Origin: an uncultured Aeromicrobium sp.
GTDB taxonomy: Bacteria > Actinomycetota > Actinomycetes > Propionibacteriales > Nocardioidaceae
Length of the DNA stretch: 24,372 bases
Direction: 5' to 3'
Assembly (NCBI RefSeq): GCF_946221465.1
Contig: NZ_CAMJVP010000022.1
Location: 1 to 24,372 of the forward strand
In this document: piece after piece, positions 1 to 6,393 of the stretch
Numbering within the stretch: the stretch's first letter is position 1
How the letters are laid out: the number at the start of each line of letters is the position of its first letter
The notes under the pieces: model-generated
The model's input: the letters and a program-made list of their open reading frames with translations, nothing else
The model's database searches: none
What the model was told of the DNA's origin: nothing
Program-made: the position numbers and the translations under genes

Positions 1-366
1 GCCCAGCACACGCTCCGCCTCCTCGCGGCGCGAGCCGATCCGCGGGCGATTACCGATCACCTGCACACTGACGTTGCCGATCGTGAATCCCGCTTCGCGG
101 ACGCGTCGCGCCGTCTCGGTCAAGAACACCAGGCCCGAGGCACCGGCGAACCGCGGGTCGGCCGTCCCGAAATGCTGGCCGATGTCACCGAGGCCCGCCG
201 CGGCCAGCAGCGCGTCGACGATCGCGTGGGCCGCCGCATCACCGTCGGAATGCCCCTCCAGCCCGGATTCCTCCCGCGGCCAGCACAGTCCAGCGAGCCA
301 CAGCTCGCGGCCAGGGATGAGCCGGTGGACGTCGGTGCCGAGTCCGACACGTGGAACGAGCGCCAT
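1..366 (-). CDS. ispF: 2-C-methyl-D-erythritol 2,4-cyclodiphosphate synthase, 3' end outside window
   Basis: IspF converts CDP-methylerythritol 2-phosphate to methylerythritol 2,4-cyclodiphosphate and CMP in the cytosolic MEP isoprenoid pathway. The frame is open from an ATG at 364-366 to the window edge, giving 122 of the usual about 155-160 residues. The N-terminal metal site GTDVHRL (D12, H14) and the GHSDGDAAAHA loop with H39 are visible, followed by LGDIGQHF and, near the cut, VIGNRPRIGSRREEAE, which matches the conserved R-P-x-I nucleotide-binding stretch. No Shine-Dalgarno precedes the ATG; a TAGGGT box ends 7 bases before it, so the mRNA may be leaderless. It is divergent from cysS, whereas in Mycobacterium tuberculosis ispD, ispF, cysS and rlmB all lie on one strand. 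The family assignment is secure; only the C-terminus is missing. Confidence 0.96.
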   Translation of the reverse strand, partial: MALVPRVGLGTDVHRLIPGRELWLAGLCWPREESGLEGHSDGDAAAHAIVDALLAAAGLGDIGQHFGTADPRFAGASGLVFLTETARRVREAGFTIGNVSVQVIGNRPRIGSRREEAERVLG

Positions 367-372
367 GCCCGA

Positions 373-405
373 AACCCTAGTGGCACGCGCCGATAGGGTT
401 GACCC
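373..405. promoter_or_regulatory. Divergent ispF/cysS promoter pair, probably leaderless
   Basis: Only 39 bp separate the ispF ATG (366) and the cysS GTG (406). The gap contains a perfect 7-bp inverted repeat, AACCCTA at 373-379 and TAGGGTT at 394-400. On the plus strand TAGGGT (394-399) ends 6 bases before the cysS GTG; on the minus strand TAGGGT (379-374) ends 7 bases before the ispF ATG. Both fit the actinobacterial TANNNT -10 consensus with transcription starting at the start codon. Neither gene has a recognisable ribosome binding site. Placement is seen; leaderless initiation is inferred. Confidence 0.6.
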
Positions 406-1821
406 GTGACGCTGCATCTGTACGACTCCGCGACCCGGCGGATGACGCCGCTCGACCCGGTGGTGCCGGGCCGCGTCGGGATCTATCATTGCGGGCTCAC
501 GGTGCAGGGACCCCCGCACATCGGGCACATCCGCAAGGAGGTCGTGTTCGACGTGTTGCGGCGGTGGCTCGAGCACACCGGATACGAGGTGCGGATCATT
601 GCCAACGTCACCGACATCGACGACAAGATCATCGCCAAGGGCGCCCAGACCGGCGAACCGTGGTTCGCCGTCGCCTACCGCAACGAACGCGCCTTGCACG
701 CCGCGTACGAGGTGCTGGGCTGCCGGCCGCCGACGTACGAGCCCCGCGCCACCGGCCACGTACCCGAGATGATCGAGATGATCGCGACGCTGATCGAACG
801 GGGTCACGCCTATCCGGCCGAGGACGGCTCCGGCGACGTCTACTTCGACGTGCGGTCCTGGCCCGCCTACGGCGAACTGTCCAACCAGTCCGTCGACGAC
901 ATGCAGGCGGCACCGGACGCGCCGTCGGAGGGCAAACGGGACCCTCGTGACTTCGCGCTGTGGAAGGGTTACAAAAAGGGCGAGCCCGAGTCGGCCTCCT
1001 GGGCCACCCCATGGGGGCGTGGTCGCCCCGGCTGGCATCTCGAATGCTCTGCGATGGCGGCCAAGTACCTCGGGCCGGAATTCGACATCCATGGTGGCGG
1101 ACTCGATCTGAGGTTCCCGCACCACGAAAACGAACTCGCGCAGTCGCGCGCCGCGGGCCAGCCGTTCGCGCGTATCTGGATGCACAACGCGATGCTCAAT
1201 CTCGGCAACGCCAAGATGAGCAAGAGCGTCGGGAACACGCTCATGGTGAGCGAGGTGGTCAAGCGCGTTCCGCCGATCGCGTTGCGGTACTACCTGGCGG
1301 CAGCGCACTACCGGTCGGTCATCGAGTACAGCGAGGAGGCGCTGGCCGAGGCGGCCACCGCTTTCTCGCGGATCGAGGGGTTCGTGCGGCGAGCCTGCGA
1401 CGTCGTCGGCCCGTGCGATGACGGCACGATCCCGCATGCGTTCGCCGCCGCCATGGACGACGACCTGTCGGTCCCCGCCGCGCTCGCCGTGCTGCAGGAG
1501 ACCATCGCCGAGGGCAACAGGCAGCTCAGCGCCGGCCAACGCTCCGGGCTCGCGCCGACCCTCGGCGCGGTACGGGCGATGCTCGGCGTGCTCGGCGTGG
1601 ACCCGCTCGATCCGACATGGTCGTCTTCGAGCGCCACCACCGCTGCGGAGGATGCGCTGGCGGTCCTCGTGCAGCACCTCATCGATCAGCGAGCCGAGGC
1701 GCGCAGGGCGAAGGACTTCGCCACCGCCGACCGTATTCGTGACCAACTGGCTGCGGCCGGTGTCGAGGTGGAGGACACTCCGCAGGGCGCCCGCTGGAGC
1801 CTTAAGGAGGGAGAGCGCTGA
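406..1821 (+). CDS. cysS: Cysteinyl-tRNA synthetase
   Basis: This class I aminoacyl-tRNA synthetase charges tRNA-Cys with cysteine. The 471 residues match the usual bacterial length. The first zinc ligand lies in YHCGLTVQG (C29), the HIGH signature is at residues 38-41, the second zinc region is HLECSAMA followed by HGGGLDLRFPHHENE, and KMSKS is at 270-274. The C-terminal part carries the DALR-type anticodon-binding helices. The GTG at 406 is chosen because it opens the canonical N-terminus (beta-strand LHLYDSATR) and sits right after a -10-like box. The stop overlaps the rlmB start by one base (TGATG), and an AAGGAGG before the stop serves rlmB, so the two genes are very probably co-transcribed and translationally coupled. 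MshC, the mycothiol ligase paralogue, was considered but normally lacks this full-length C-terminal region. Confidence 0.97.
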   Translation: MTLHLYDSATRRMTPLDPVVPGRVGIYHCGLTVQGPPHIGHIRKEVVFDVLRRWLEHTGYEVRIIANVTDIDDKIIAKGAQTGEPWFAVAYRNERALHAAYEVLGCRPPTYEPRATGHVPEMIEMIATLIERGHAYPAEDGSGDVYFDVRSWPAYGELSNQSVDDMQAAPDAPSEGKRDPRDFALWKGYKKGEPESASWATPWGRGRPGWHLECSAMAAKYLGPEFDIHGGGLDLRFPHHENELAQSRAAGQPFARIWMHNAMLNLGNAKMSKSVGNTLMVSEVVKRVPPIALRYYLAAAHYRSVIEYSEEALAEAATAFSRIEGFVRRACDVVGPCDDGTIPHAFAAAMDDDLSVPAALAVLQETIAEGNRQLSAGQRSGLAPTLGAVRAMLGVLGVDPLDPTWSSSSATTAAEDALAVLVQHLIDQRAEARRAKDFATADRIRDQLAAAGVEVEDTPQGARWSLKEGER

Positions 1822-2768
1822 TGCCCGGCAACAGCCAGCGTCGCGGTGCCGTCAAGAGGTCGGGCAAGGGCAATCCGACCGCCGGATCCGGAGGCCGGCG
1901 TCGTCGCAGCTTGGAAGGCAAGGGACCTACGCCGCGCGCGGAAGAACGTCCCAATCACAAGAAGTACAAGATGGTGCGCGCCGTGGAGAAACGGCAGCAG
2001 AGCAGGCCGCGGCGCAAAGCTGGCGACGGCGGCGCCGAGTGGGTGGCCGGACGCAACTCGGTCGTCGAGCTGCTCCGCGCCGACGTCCCGGTCAACGGCG
2101 TCTACGTCGTGGAGGGGACGGAGCGTGACGAGCGTCTGCGCGAGATCTTCCGGCGTGCCGCCGAGCAGCACATCGCGCTGCTGGAGGTCGGCCGCCCGGA
2201 ACTGGACCGGCTGACCGGCGGAGCGGTGCACCAGGGGATCGCCGCCAAACTCGACGCATACGAGTACGCCCACCCCGATGATCTGCTGGGCCGGGCCGAG
2301 GAACGCGGCGAGCCGCCGCTCATCGTCATGCTCGACGGCATCACCGATCCGCGCAACCTCGGTGCCATCGTGCGCTCGGCCTCGGGGTTCGGCGCCCACG
2401 GTGTCGTGATTCCCGAGCGCCGGGCCGCCCAGATGACCGCGGCCGCGTGGAAGACGTCCGCGGGTGCCGCGGCGCGGGTGCCCGTGGCCCGAGCCACCAA
2501 CCTCACCCGGCAACTCAAGGCGTACCAGGAGGCCGGCCTCATGGTGGTGGGCCTGGCCGCGGACGGCGATGTGGAGCTTCCCGACCTCGACCTTGCCGAC
2601 GGGCCGCTCGTCGTCGTGGTGGGCAGCGAGGGCAAGGGGCTGTCGCGGCTGGTCGGTGAAACCTGCGACCAGCTCGTCAGCATCCCGATGGCCAGTGACC
2701 TCGAGTCGCTCAACGCCGGTGTCGCGACCGGCGTTGCCCTCTACGCCATCGCGCGAGCTCGCGCCTGA
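1821..2768 (+). CDS. rlmB: 23S rRNA (guanosine-2'-O-)-methyltransferase RlmB, SpoU/TrmH family
   Basis: RlmB-type enzymes methylate the 2'-OH of G2251 in the peptidyl-transferase region of 23S rRNA using S-adenosylmethionine. The 315 residues comprise a lysine/arginine-rich extension of about 72 residues, an L30e-like substrate-binding domain (about 74-160, starting WVAGRNSVVELLRA), and the SPOUT knot domain. The three SpoU motifs are clear: LDGITDPRNLGAIVRSA (171-187, N179 and R185), VVVVGSEGKGLSRLV (264-278) and SIPMASDLESLNAGVA (287-302, N298). The long basic N-terminus is typical of actinobacterial homologues and probably aids rRNA binding. The start is fixed by an AAGGAGG at 1804-1810 inside the end of cysS. 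The precise target nucleotide is inferred from the family, not visible. Only 39 bp separate its stop from the convergent PepSY gene, and I see no strong terminator there. Confidence 0.92.
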   Translation: MPGNSQRRGAVKRSGKGNPTAGSGGRRRRSLEGKGPTPRAEERPNHKKYKMVRAVEKRQQSRPRRKAGDGGAEWVAGRNSVVELLRADVPVNGVYVVEGTERDERLREIFRRAAEQHIALLEVGRPELDRLTGGAVHQGIAAKLDAYEYAHPDDLLGRAEERGEPPLIVMLDGITDPRNLGAIVRSASGFGAHGVVIPERRAAQMTAAAWKTSAGAAARVPVARATNLTRQLKAYQEAGLMVVGLAADGDVELPDLDLADGPLVVVVGSEGKGLSRLVGETCDQLVSIPMASDLESLNAGVATGVALYAIARARA

Positions 2769-2807
2769 GCCGGCACGGATCTCGCCGCCATCTGACCAGC
2801 TTGTGGA

Positions 2808-3218
2808 TCAGTCGTCGTCGCGGTCGACGTCGACGACGGTGAAGTCTTCGTCGAGATCGATCTCGTATTCGCTGCCGTCGTCCATCGTGACCTCAACCTC
2901 GTAGGCGTGCCGGTCGTCGTCGTCGCTCCTCTCGGCATCGGTCACGCGGCCGCCGCCGGTGTGCGCGAGGGCGGCGTCGGCGGCCCGCTGGAGGGTCTCA
3001 CCAGTCAGATCGTCGCGATCGTCATCATCGTCGCGAAGGTCGATCCGGCCGCCGTCGGTGTTTCGGCCGTCGGCGCCGGAGGTCGCCGGCGAAGCGGACG
3101 ACGTCGTGCGAGTGATCCGGTCGACGTCGTCGCGATCATCGGCCGAGGCGAGGGCGTACCCCGCTCCTCCGGCGAGGAGGACGGCAGCGGCCCCAGCGGC
3201 AATGACAGACTTGTTCAT
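2808..3218 (-). CDS. Exported acidic PepSY-domain protein
   Basis: This is a small secreted protein of 136 residues. It opens with a typical signal peptide (MNKSVIAAGAAAVLLAGGAGYALA, likely cleaved near ASA at 24-26), followed by a Thr/Ser/Ala linker, a run of aspartates, and a PepSY-like domain from about residue 68 (TGETLQRAADAALAHTGGGRVTDAE, then YEVEVTMDDGSEYEIDLDEDFTVV). PepSY domains are associated with inhibition or sensing in the cell envelope and often accompany two-component systems. The mature chain is extremely rich in Asp and may bind cations. The ATG at 3218 is preferred over an upstream in-frame ATG because it starts the signal peptide and has AGGAG nine bases upstream. It lies 86 bp after the kinase gene on the same strand and has its own candidate regulator boxes upstream. 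The exact role is unknown. Confidence 0.85.
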   Translation of the reverse strand: MNKSVIAAGAAAVLLAGGAGYALASADDRDDVDRITRTTSSASPATSGADGRNTDGGRIDLRDDDDDRDDLTGETLQRAADAALAHTGGGRVTDAERSDDDDRHAYEVEVTMDDGSEYEIDLDEDFTVVDVDRDDD

Positions 3219-3269
3219 GGTTCTCAACTCCTGGATCGAACGGTGTGTGATCTCACCTTCGCCGCCGGG

Positions 3270-3299
3270 GCCTGAACGGTGCCTGAAACTCGCTGAAGG
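3270..3299 (-). promoter_or_regulatory. Triple TTCAG repeat upstream of the PepSY gene (candidate response-regulator boxes)
   Basis: Read on the minus strand, TTCAG occurs three times (complement of CTGAA at 3272, 3283 and 3293), at spacings of 11 and 10 bases, that is one helical turn. One copy is part of CTTCAGCGAG, the same 10-mer found upstream of the response-regulator gene (5293-5311). OmpR-family regulators typically bind such tandem direct repeats. Assignment to the neighbouring regulator is inference from the shared motif and location. Confidence 0.55.
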
Positions 3300-3304
3300 C
3301 GCTT

Positions 3305-4591
3305 TCAGGCAGGCAATCGCAGGGTGAAACGGGCTCCGCCCAGCGGACTGTCCTCGACCCACACGTCGCCGCCGTGCGCCCGCACGACCTCTGCCACGAT
3401 GGCGAGGCCGAGCCCGCTGCCGCCGCCGTCACGGGCCCGTCCCTCGTCGAGCCGCACGAAGCGCTCGAAGACCCGCTCGCGCTCGTGGACGTCGATCCCG
3501 TCCCCGTCGTCGTCCACGGACACGATGACGGCGCCCGCATCCTCGCGCACGGAGAAAGCCACCGTGTGGCGTGCATGGCGCGCCGCATTGTCGGCAAGGT
3601 TGCGGAACACCTGGCCGAGCAGGCGCAGGTCGCCCTGGGTCCTGGCCGGTGAGATCGCTGAGCCGTCGATGGTCAACGTGGTGGATGAGCGCAGACGTCC
3701 GAGCTCGGCGAACGCGAGGTCGTCCACGTCCACCGGTTCGCGACGCAACGCCAGCCCGTGCTCGTCTGAGCGGGCGAGGACGAGCATGGCCGATACCAGT
3801 CCCTGGAGCCGTTCGGTCTCGGCGATGACCGTGGTCGGGAGGTCGAGGTCGCGGTCCGGATAGCGCTGCGCCACCTCCGCATGCTGGCGCATCGCGGCAA
3901 TGGGGGAGCGCAGTTCGTGGGAGGCGTCGGAGATGAACCGGCGCTGCTGTTGCGACGCCGACTCGAGCCGGTCGAGCATGGCGTTCATCGTCCGGGCCAG
4001 ACGGCCGAGCTCGTCGCGTCCGGGAGGAACCGGGACACGCCGGCCCAGCTCGGCTGCGTCGATCTGCTCGACTTCGGCGCGCATGCGGTCGACGGGGCGC
4101 AGTGCGCGGCTCACGGTCAGCCAGGTGACGCCGGCGACGAGGACGAGCAGCGCCGGGACGGCGAGCCACAGCAGGCGCTGAGTGGTCGCCACCGACTCCT
4201 CGACCTCTTCGAGCGAGACGCCGAGGGCCAGAACGCCGTCCTCGGTGGAGGCGGTGACGACGACGAACTGCTCGTCCTCGACGGCGATGATCCGTTGATC
4301 GCGGTCCGGCGAGGTGATCGGCCCGAGTCCGGCGGCCGCGCTGTTGCTGGCCAGCACGGTGCCGTCAAAGGAGAGCAGTTGGGCGAGGTCGTCGTCGTCG
4401 ACGCCGACGAGCAGGCCGTCGTCGTCATCGACGTCGCGCGCTAGCGCTGAGGCGGAGCGCTCGGCGGCGTCGGCAGTGGAGGCGATGAGTAATCGCTCCA
4501 GTGACCAGGTGAAGAGGACCGCGCCGAGGACGAGGACCACAGCCACGACCAGGGTCGCGCCGAGAGTGATCCGTGCGCGAAGAGACGACAC
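3305..4591 (-). CDS. Two-component sensor histidine kinase (HAMP, HisKA, HATPase)
   Basis: This is a membrane sensor kinase that should phosphorylate the response regulator encoded just upstream. Numbering from the GTG at 4591 (428 residues), it has TM1 at about 8-31, an external domain of about 108 residues, TM2 at about 140-160, a HAMP linker (about 160-213), the HisKA helix FISDASHELRSPIAAM with phospho-acceptor H225, and a HATPase domain with the N box (RNLADNAARHA), G1 box (DDDGDGI), F box (VFERFVRLD) and G2 box (GGSGLGLAI). The external domain holds two aspartate clusters (DVDDDDG and GVDDDD), suggestive of cation sensing. A GTG at 4597 overlaps the regulator stop (GTGA) and is an alternative start, but GGAGG lies the right 6 bases before the GTG at 4591. 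It belongs to the MprB/TcrY-like group of actinobacterial kinases; the signal is unknown. Confidence 0.93.
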   Translation of the reverse strand: MSSLRARITLGATLVVAVVLVLGAVLFTWSLERLLIASTADAAERSASALARDVDDDDGLLVGVDDDDLAQLLSFDGTVLASNSAAAGLGPITSPDRDQRIIAVEDEQFVVVTASTEDGVLALGVSLEEVEESVATTQRLLWLAVPALLVLVAGVTWLTVSRALRPVDRMRAEVEQIDAAELGRRVPVPPGRDELGRLARTMNAMLDRLESASQQQRRFISDASHELRSPIAAMRQHAEVAQRYPDRDLDLPTTVIAETERLQGLVSAMLVLARSDEHGLALRREPVDVDDLAFAELGRLRSSTTLTIDGSAISPARTQGDLRLLGQVFRNLADNAARHARHTVAFSVREDAGAVIVSVDDDGDGIDVHERERVFERFVRLDEGRARDGGGSGLGLAIVAEVVRAHGGDVWVEDSPLGGARFTLRLPA

Positions 4592-4593
4592 AC

Positions 4594-5271
4594 TCACCCT
4601 CCGTTCGCGGCGAGCCGGTAGCCCGCGCCGCGGATGGTCTCGATCGCTGCGCGGTCGAACGGACGGTCGACCTTGTTGCGCAGGTGCCGCACATAGACCT
4701 CGACGATGTTCGGGTCTCCGTCGAAGTCGAAGTCCCACACGTTGCCGAGGATGTCGGCCTTGGACACGACCTCGCCTTTGCGGCGCATCAGGTATTCGAG
4801 GACGGCGAACTCGCGGGAGGTCAGTTCGATCGGGGTCTCGCCGCGGCGCACGGCGCGGGTGGACGGGTCGAGGCTGAGGTCGCCGGCGGTGAGGGTCGCC
4901 GGACGGGGCCCGCGCCCGCGTCGAAGGAGCGCGCGGACCCGGGCGAGGAGGACGTCGAAGGAGAACGGCTTGGTGAGGTAGTCGTCGGCACCGGTGTCGA
5001 GTGCCTCGATCTGGTCCCAGTCACCGTCTTTCGCGGTGAGCATGAGGATGGGCGACCAGACCTCGTGATGGCGCAGCGCCTCACAGACCTTGTAGCCGTT
5101 CATGCCGGGCAACATGATGTCCAGGACGATGACGTCGTAGGAGTTCTCTCGCCCGAGCCACAGGCCGTCCGTCCCGGTATGCGCGACGTCCACGGCGAAG
5201 CCCTCTGCCTCGAATCCTGCCTTGAGTCCGCTGGCGAGCCGGACTTCGTCCTCGACGACGAGAATGCGCAC
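4594..5271 (-). CDS. OmpR/PhoB-family response regulator
   Basis: This is a DNA-binding response regulator of 225 residues, the standard length of the family. The receiver domain shows the acidic pocket (E7, D8), phospho-acceptor D51 in VIVLDIMLPGMNG, the switch residue in LMLTAKDG, and the conserved lysine in DDYLTKPFSF. A short linker leads to a winged-helix domain ending YVRHLRNKVDRPFDRAAIETIRGAGYRLA, the classic OmpR C-terminus. A longer in-frame reading exists upstream, but the GTG at 5271 starts the conserved VRILVVEDE strand, with AGGA eight bases before it; a GTG at 5277 is a close alternative. The kinase gene follows after 2 bases, so both are co-transcribed. Two TTCAGCGA repeats lie directly upstream, which suggests autoregulation. 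Confidence 0.95.
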   Translation of the reverse strand: MRILVVEDEVRLASGLKAGFEAEGFAVDVAHTGTDGLWLGRENSYDVIVLDIMLPGMNGYKVCEALRHHEVWSPILMLTAKDGDWDQIEALDTGADDYLTKPFSFDVLLARVRALLRRGRGPRPATLTAGDLSLDPSTRAVRRGETPIELTSREFAVLEYLMRRKGEVVSKADILGNVWDFDFDGDPNIVEVYVRHLRNKVDRPFDRAAIETIRGAGYRLAANGG

Positions 5272-5292
5272 GCTCACGATCCTGGCAGACCC

Positions 5293-5311
5293 TCGCTGAA
5301 GCGTCGCTGAA
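5293..5311 (-). promoter_or_regulatory. Tandem TTCAGCGA repeat upstream of the response-regulator gene
   Basis: Read on the minus strand, TTCAGCGA occurs twice with starts 11 bases apart (complement of TCGCTGAA at 5293-5300 and 5304-5311), about 22 bases before the GTG at 5271. The same core recurs upstream of the PepSY gene at 3270-3299. Direct repeats with one-turn spacing are the usual binding sites of OmpR-family dimers, so autoregulation by the adjacent regulator is likely but inferred. Confidence 0.5.
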
Positions 5312-5314
5312 CAA

Positions 5315-5381
5315 CCCGTTGAGTGTGACGTTTGGGGGCTGAAAAGCCCGGTTTCACCCCCCAAACGTCACACTCAACGGG
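5315..5381. repeat. 67-bp near-perfect inverted repeat (long hairpin)
   Basis: Two 24-base arms, 5315-5338 and 5358-5381, are exact reverse complements. After a single C-C mismatch (5339/5357) the stem continues with TGAAA (5340-5344) and TTTCA (5352-5356) around a 7-base loop. The arms include the stretch GAGTGTGACGTTTGGGGG. It lies between the divergent response-regulator gene and the promoter of the catabolic operon. No T-run follows on either strand, so an intrinsic terminator is not obvious. It could be a dispersed palindromic intergenic element, a miniature mobile element remnant or a transcriptional barrier. Confidence 0.85.
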
Positions 5382-5391
5382 AACGGTCAGA

Positions 5392-5410
5392 TGTTGCGAT
5401 GAACGGAACA
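5392..5410. promoter_or_regulatory. Operator A: 19-bp palindromic regulator site, upstream copy for operon 1
   Basis: The sequence TGTTGCGATGAACGGAACA is symmetric at 7 of 9 base pairs and matches the palindrome TGTTCCGATNATCGGAACA shared by three other sites in this window (5515, 12204, 12358). It ends about 50 bp upstream of the predicted -35 box. IclR-family proteins bind palindromes of this kind, and an IclR gene is part of the operon, so that protein is the best candidate ligand. Confidence 0.6.
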
Positions 5411-5460
5411 ATGGGACGAGGGATGGGGAGAGCCGAGGGGCGAATGTGATCTGGAGCGCT

Positions 5461-5490
5461 TTGACAACCTTTGCAAAAGGTCCGTAAAGT
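5461..5490 (+). promoter_or_regulatory. Predicted sigma-70-type promoter of catabolic operon 1
   Basis: TTGACA (5461-5466, a perfect -35 consensus) and TAAAGT (5485-5490) are separated by 18 bases. The spacer contains a further small palindrome, ACCTTT-GCA-AAAGGT (5467-5481). Transcription should start near 5497, giving a 5' leader of roughly 48 bases that includes operator B and the GGGAGG ribosome binding site. Confidence 0.6.
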
Positions 5491-5514
5491 GCCCGACACC
5501 ATCATCGGGACGGA

Positions 5515-5533
5515 CGTTACGTTCATCGGAACA
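5515..5533. promoter_or_regulatory. Operator B: 19-bp palindromic regulator site, downstream copy for operon 1
   Basis: The sequence CGTTACGTTCATCGGAACA shares the right half ATCGGAACA with the consensus and is symmetric at 6 of 9 pairs, making it the weakest of the four copies. It lies about 18-36 bases downstream of the predicted transcription start and immediately before the ribosome binding site, where a bound repressor would block elongation. Its centre is 123 bp from that of operator A. Confidence 0.55.
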
Positions 5534-5544
5534 AGGGAGGTCCA

Positions 5545-6393
5545 ATGTGTTCTCTGGATGTCCGTCTTCCAGCGTCGCTGCTGTACGTCCCTGCCGATGA
5601 CGCTCGCAAACTCGCGTCCGCGGCCAAAACCGATGCCGGCGCCCTCATCCTCGACCTCGAGGACGGCGTACCGCCGCACCGCAAGGAGCTGGCGCGCGCG
5701 AATCTCGGCTCCCACCTCGAAGCTCTGCACGCCGCGGGAGCTCCGCGCGCCTGGGTCCGCGTCTCGACGGCGCACATCGATCAGGACTGGCCCGCCGTCG
5801 ATCCCGAGCTCGTCGAGGGCGTCGTCGCCGCGAAGAGCGAGCCGGCCTCCCTCGCCCGCCTCGTCGAGACCGTCGGTGACGAGGTGCCGGTGATTGCCCT
5901 GATCGAGAGTGCGCGCGGGCTGCGCGGTCTGGATGCGATGGCTGCGCTCGACTCCGTGGTCACGTTCGGCATGGGTGAGGTGGACCTCCTCGCGGATCTG
6001 CGCATCAGCCGTACGCGTGCGCCGGCGGCTGCGCTCGCCGCGTTGCGCGTCGAACTCGTCGCCGCGGCCGCGGCCGCGCAGCTGCAGGCGCCCGTGGCCC
6101 CCACATCGGTCGACGTCCGCGACCTGGACCGCCTCGCTGAGACCACCGAGGAGCTCTTCGACTGCGGGTTCCGATCACGAACGGCGATCCATCCTCGCCA
6201 GTGCGCCATCATCAACCGGGTGGCCGCCCCCTCGGCGGCGGACATCACCGCAGCCCATGCCGTGCTCGACGCCTTCGAACGGGCCGATGGCGGCGTCGCT
6301 CTCGACGACGATGGACGGCTGATCGACGCCGCAGTGGTTCGTGCGGCCCGCGAGGTCGTCGAGCGGCCGAGTGCTTCGAAGGAGACCCACTAA
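5545..6393 (+). CDS. CitE/HpcH-family CoA-ester lyase (citramalyl/malyl-CoA lyase-like)
   Basis: Members of this Mg-dependent TIM-barrel family cleave or form C-C bonds of 3-hydroxyacyl-CoA or acyl-ACP esters, for example citramalyl-CoA to pyruvate and acetyl-CoA. The 282 residues begin with the typical SLLYVPADDARKLASAA strand, then ALILDLEDGVPPHRK (residues 33-47), the phosphate/carboxylate-binding AWVRVS (R72), and the metal ligands E121 (ALIESARG) and D147 (GMGEVDLLADL); the 26-residue spacing of these two agrees with CitE proteins. The ATG at 5545 follows GGGAGG by 4 bases. It is the first gene of operon 1 and overlaps the CoA-transferase start by one base (TAATG). The pairing suggests that the transferase makes the thioester that this enzyme splits. 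The exact substrate is not readable from sequence. Confidence 0.88.
   Translation: MCSLDVRLPASLLYVPADDARKLASAAKTDAGALILDLEDGVPPHRKELARANLGSHLEALHAAGAPRAWVRVSTAHIDQDWPAVDPELVEGVVAAKSEPASLARLVETVGDEVPVIALIESARGLRGLDAMAALDSVVTFGMGEVDLLADLRISRTRAPAAALAALRVELVAAAAAAQLQAPVAPTSVDVRDLDRLAETTEELFDCGFRSRTAIHPRQCAIINRVAAPSAADITAAHAVLDAFERADGGVALDDDGRLIDAAVVRAAREVVERPSASKETH

Noticed and set aside
2769..2807. Terminator between the convergent rlmB and PepSY genes
   Set aside because: Only a weak, interrupted CTGACCA/TGGATCAG symmetry is present in the 39-bp gap, with no T-run; not enough to call.
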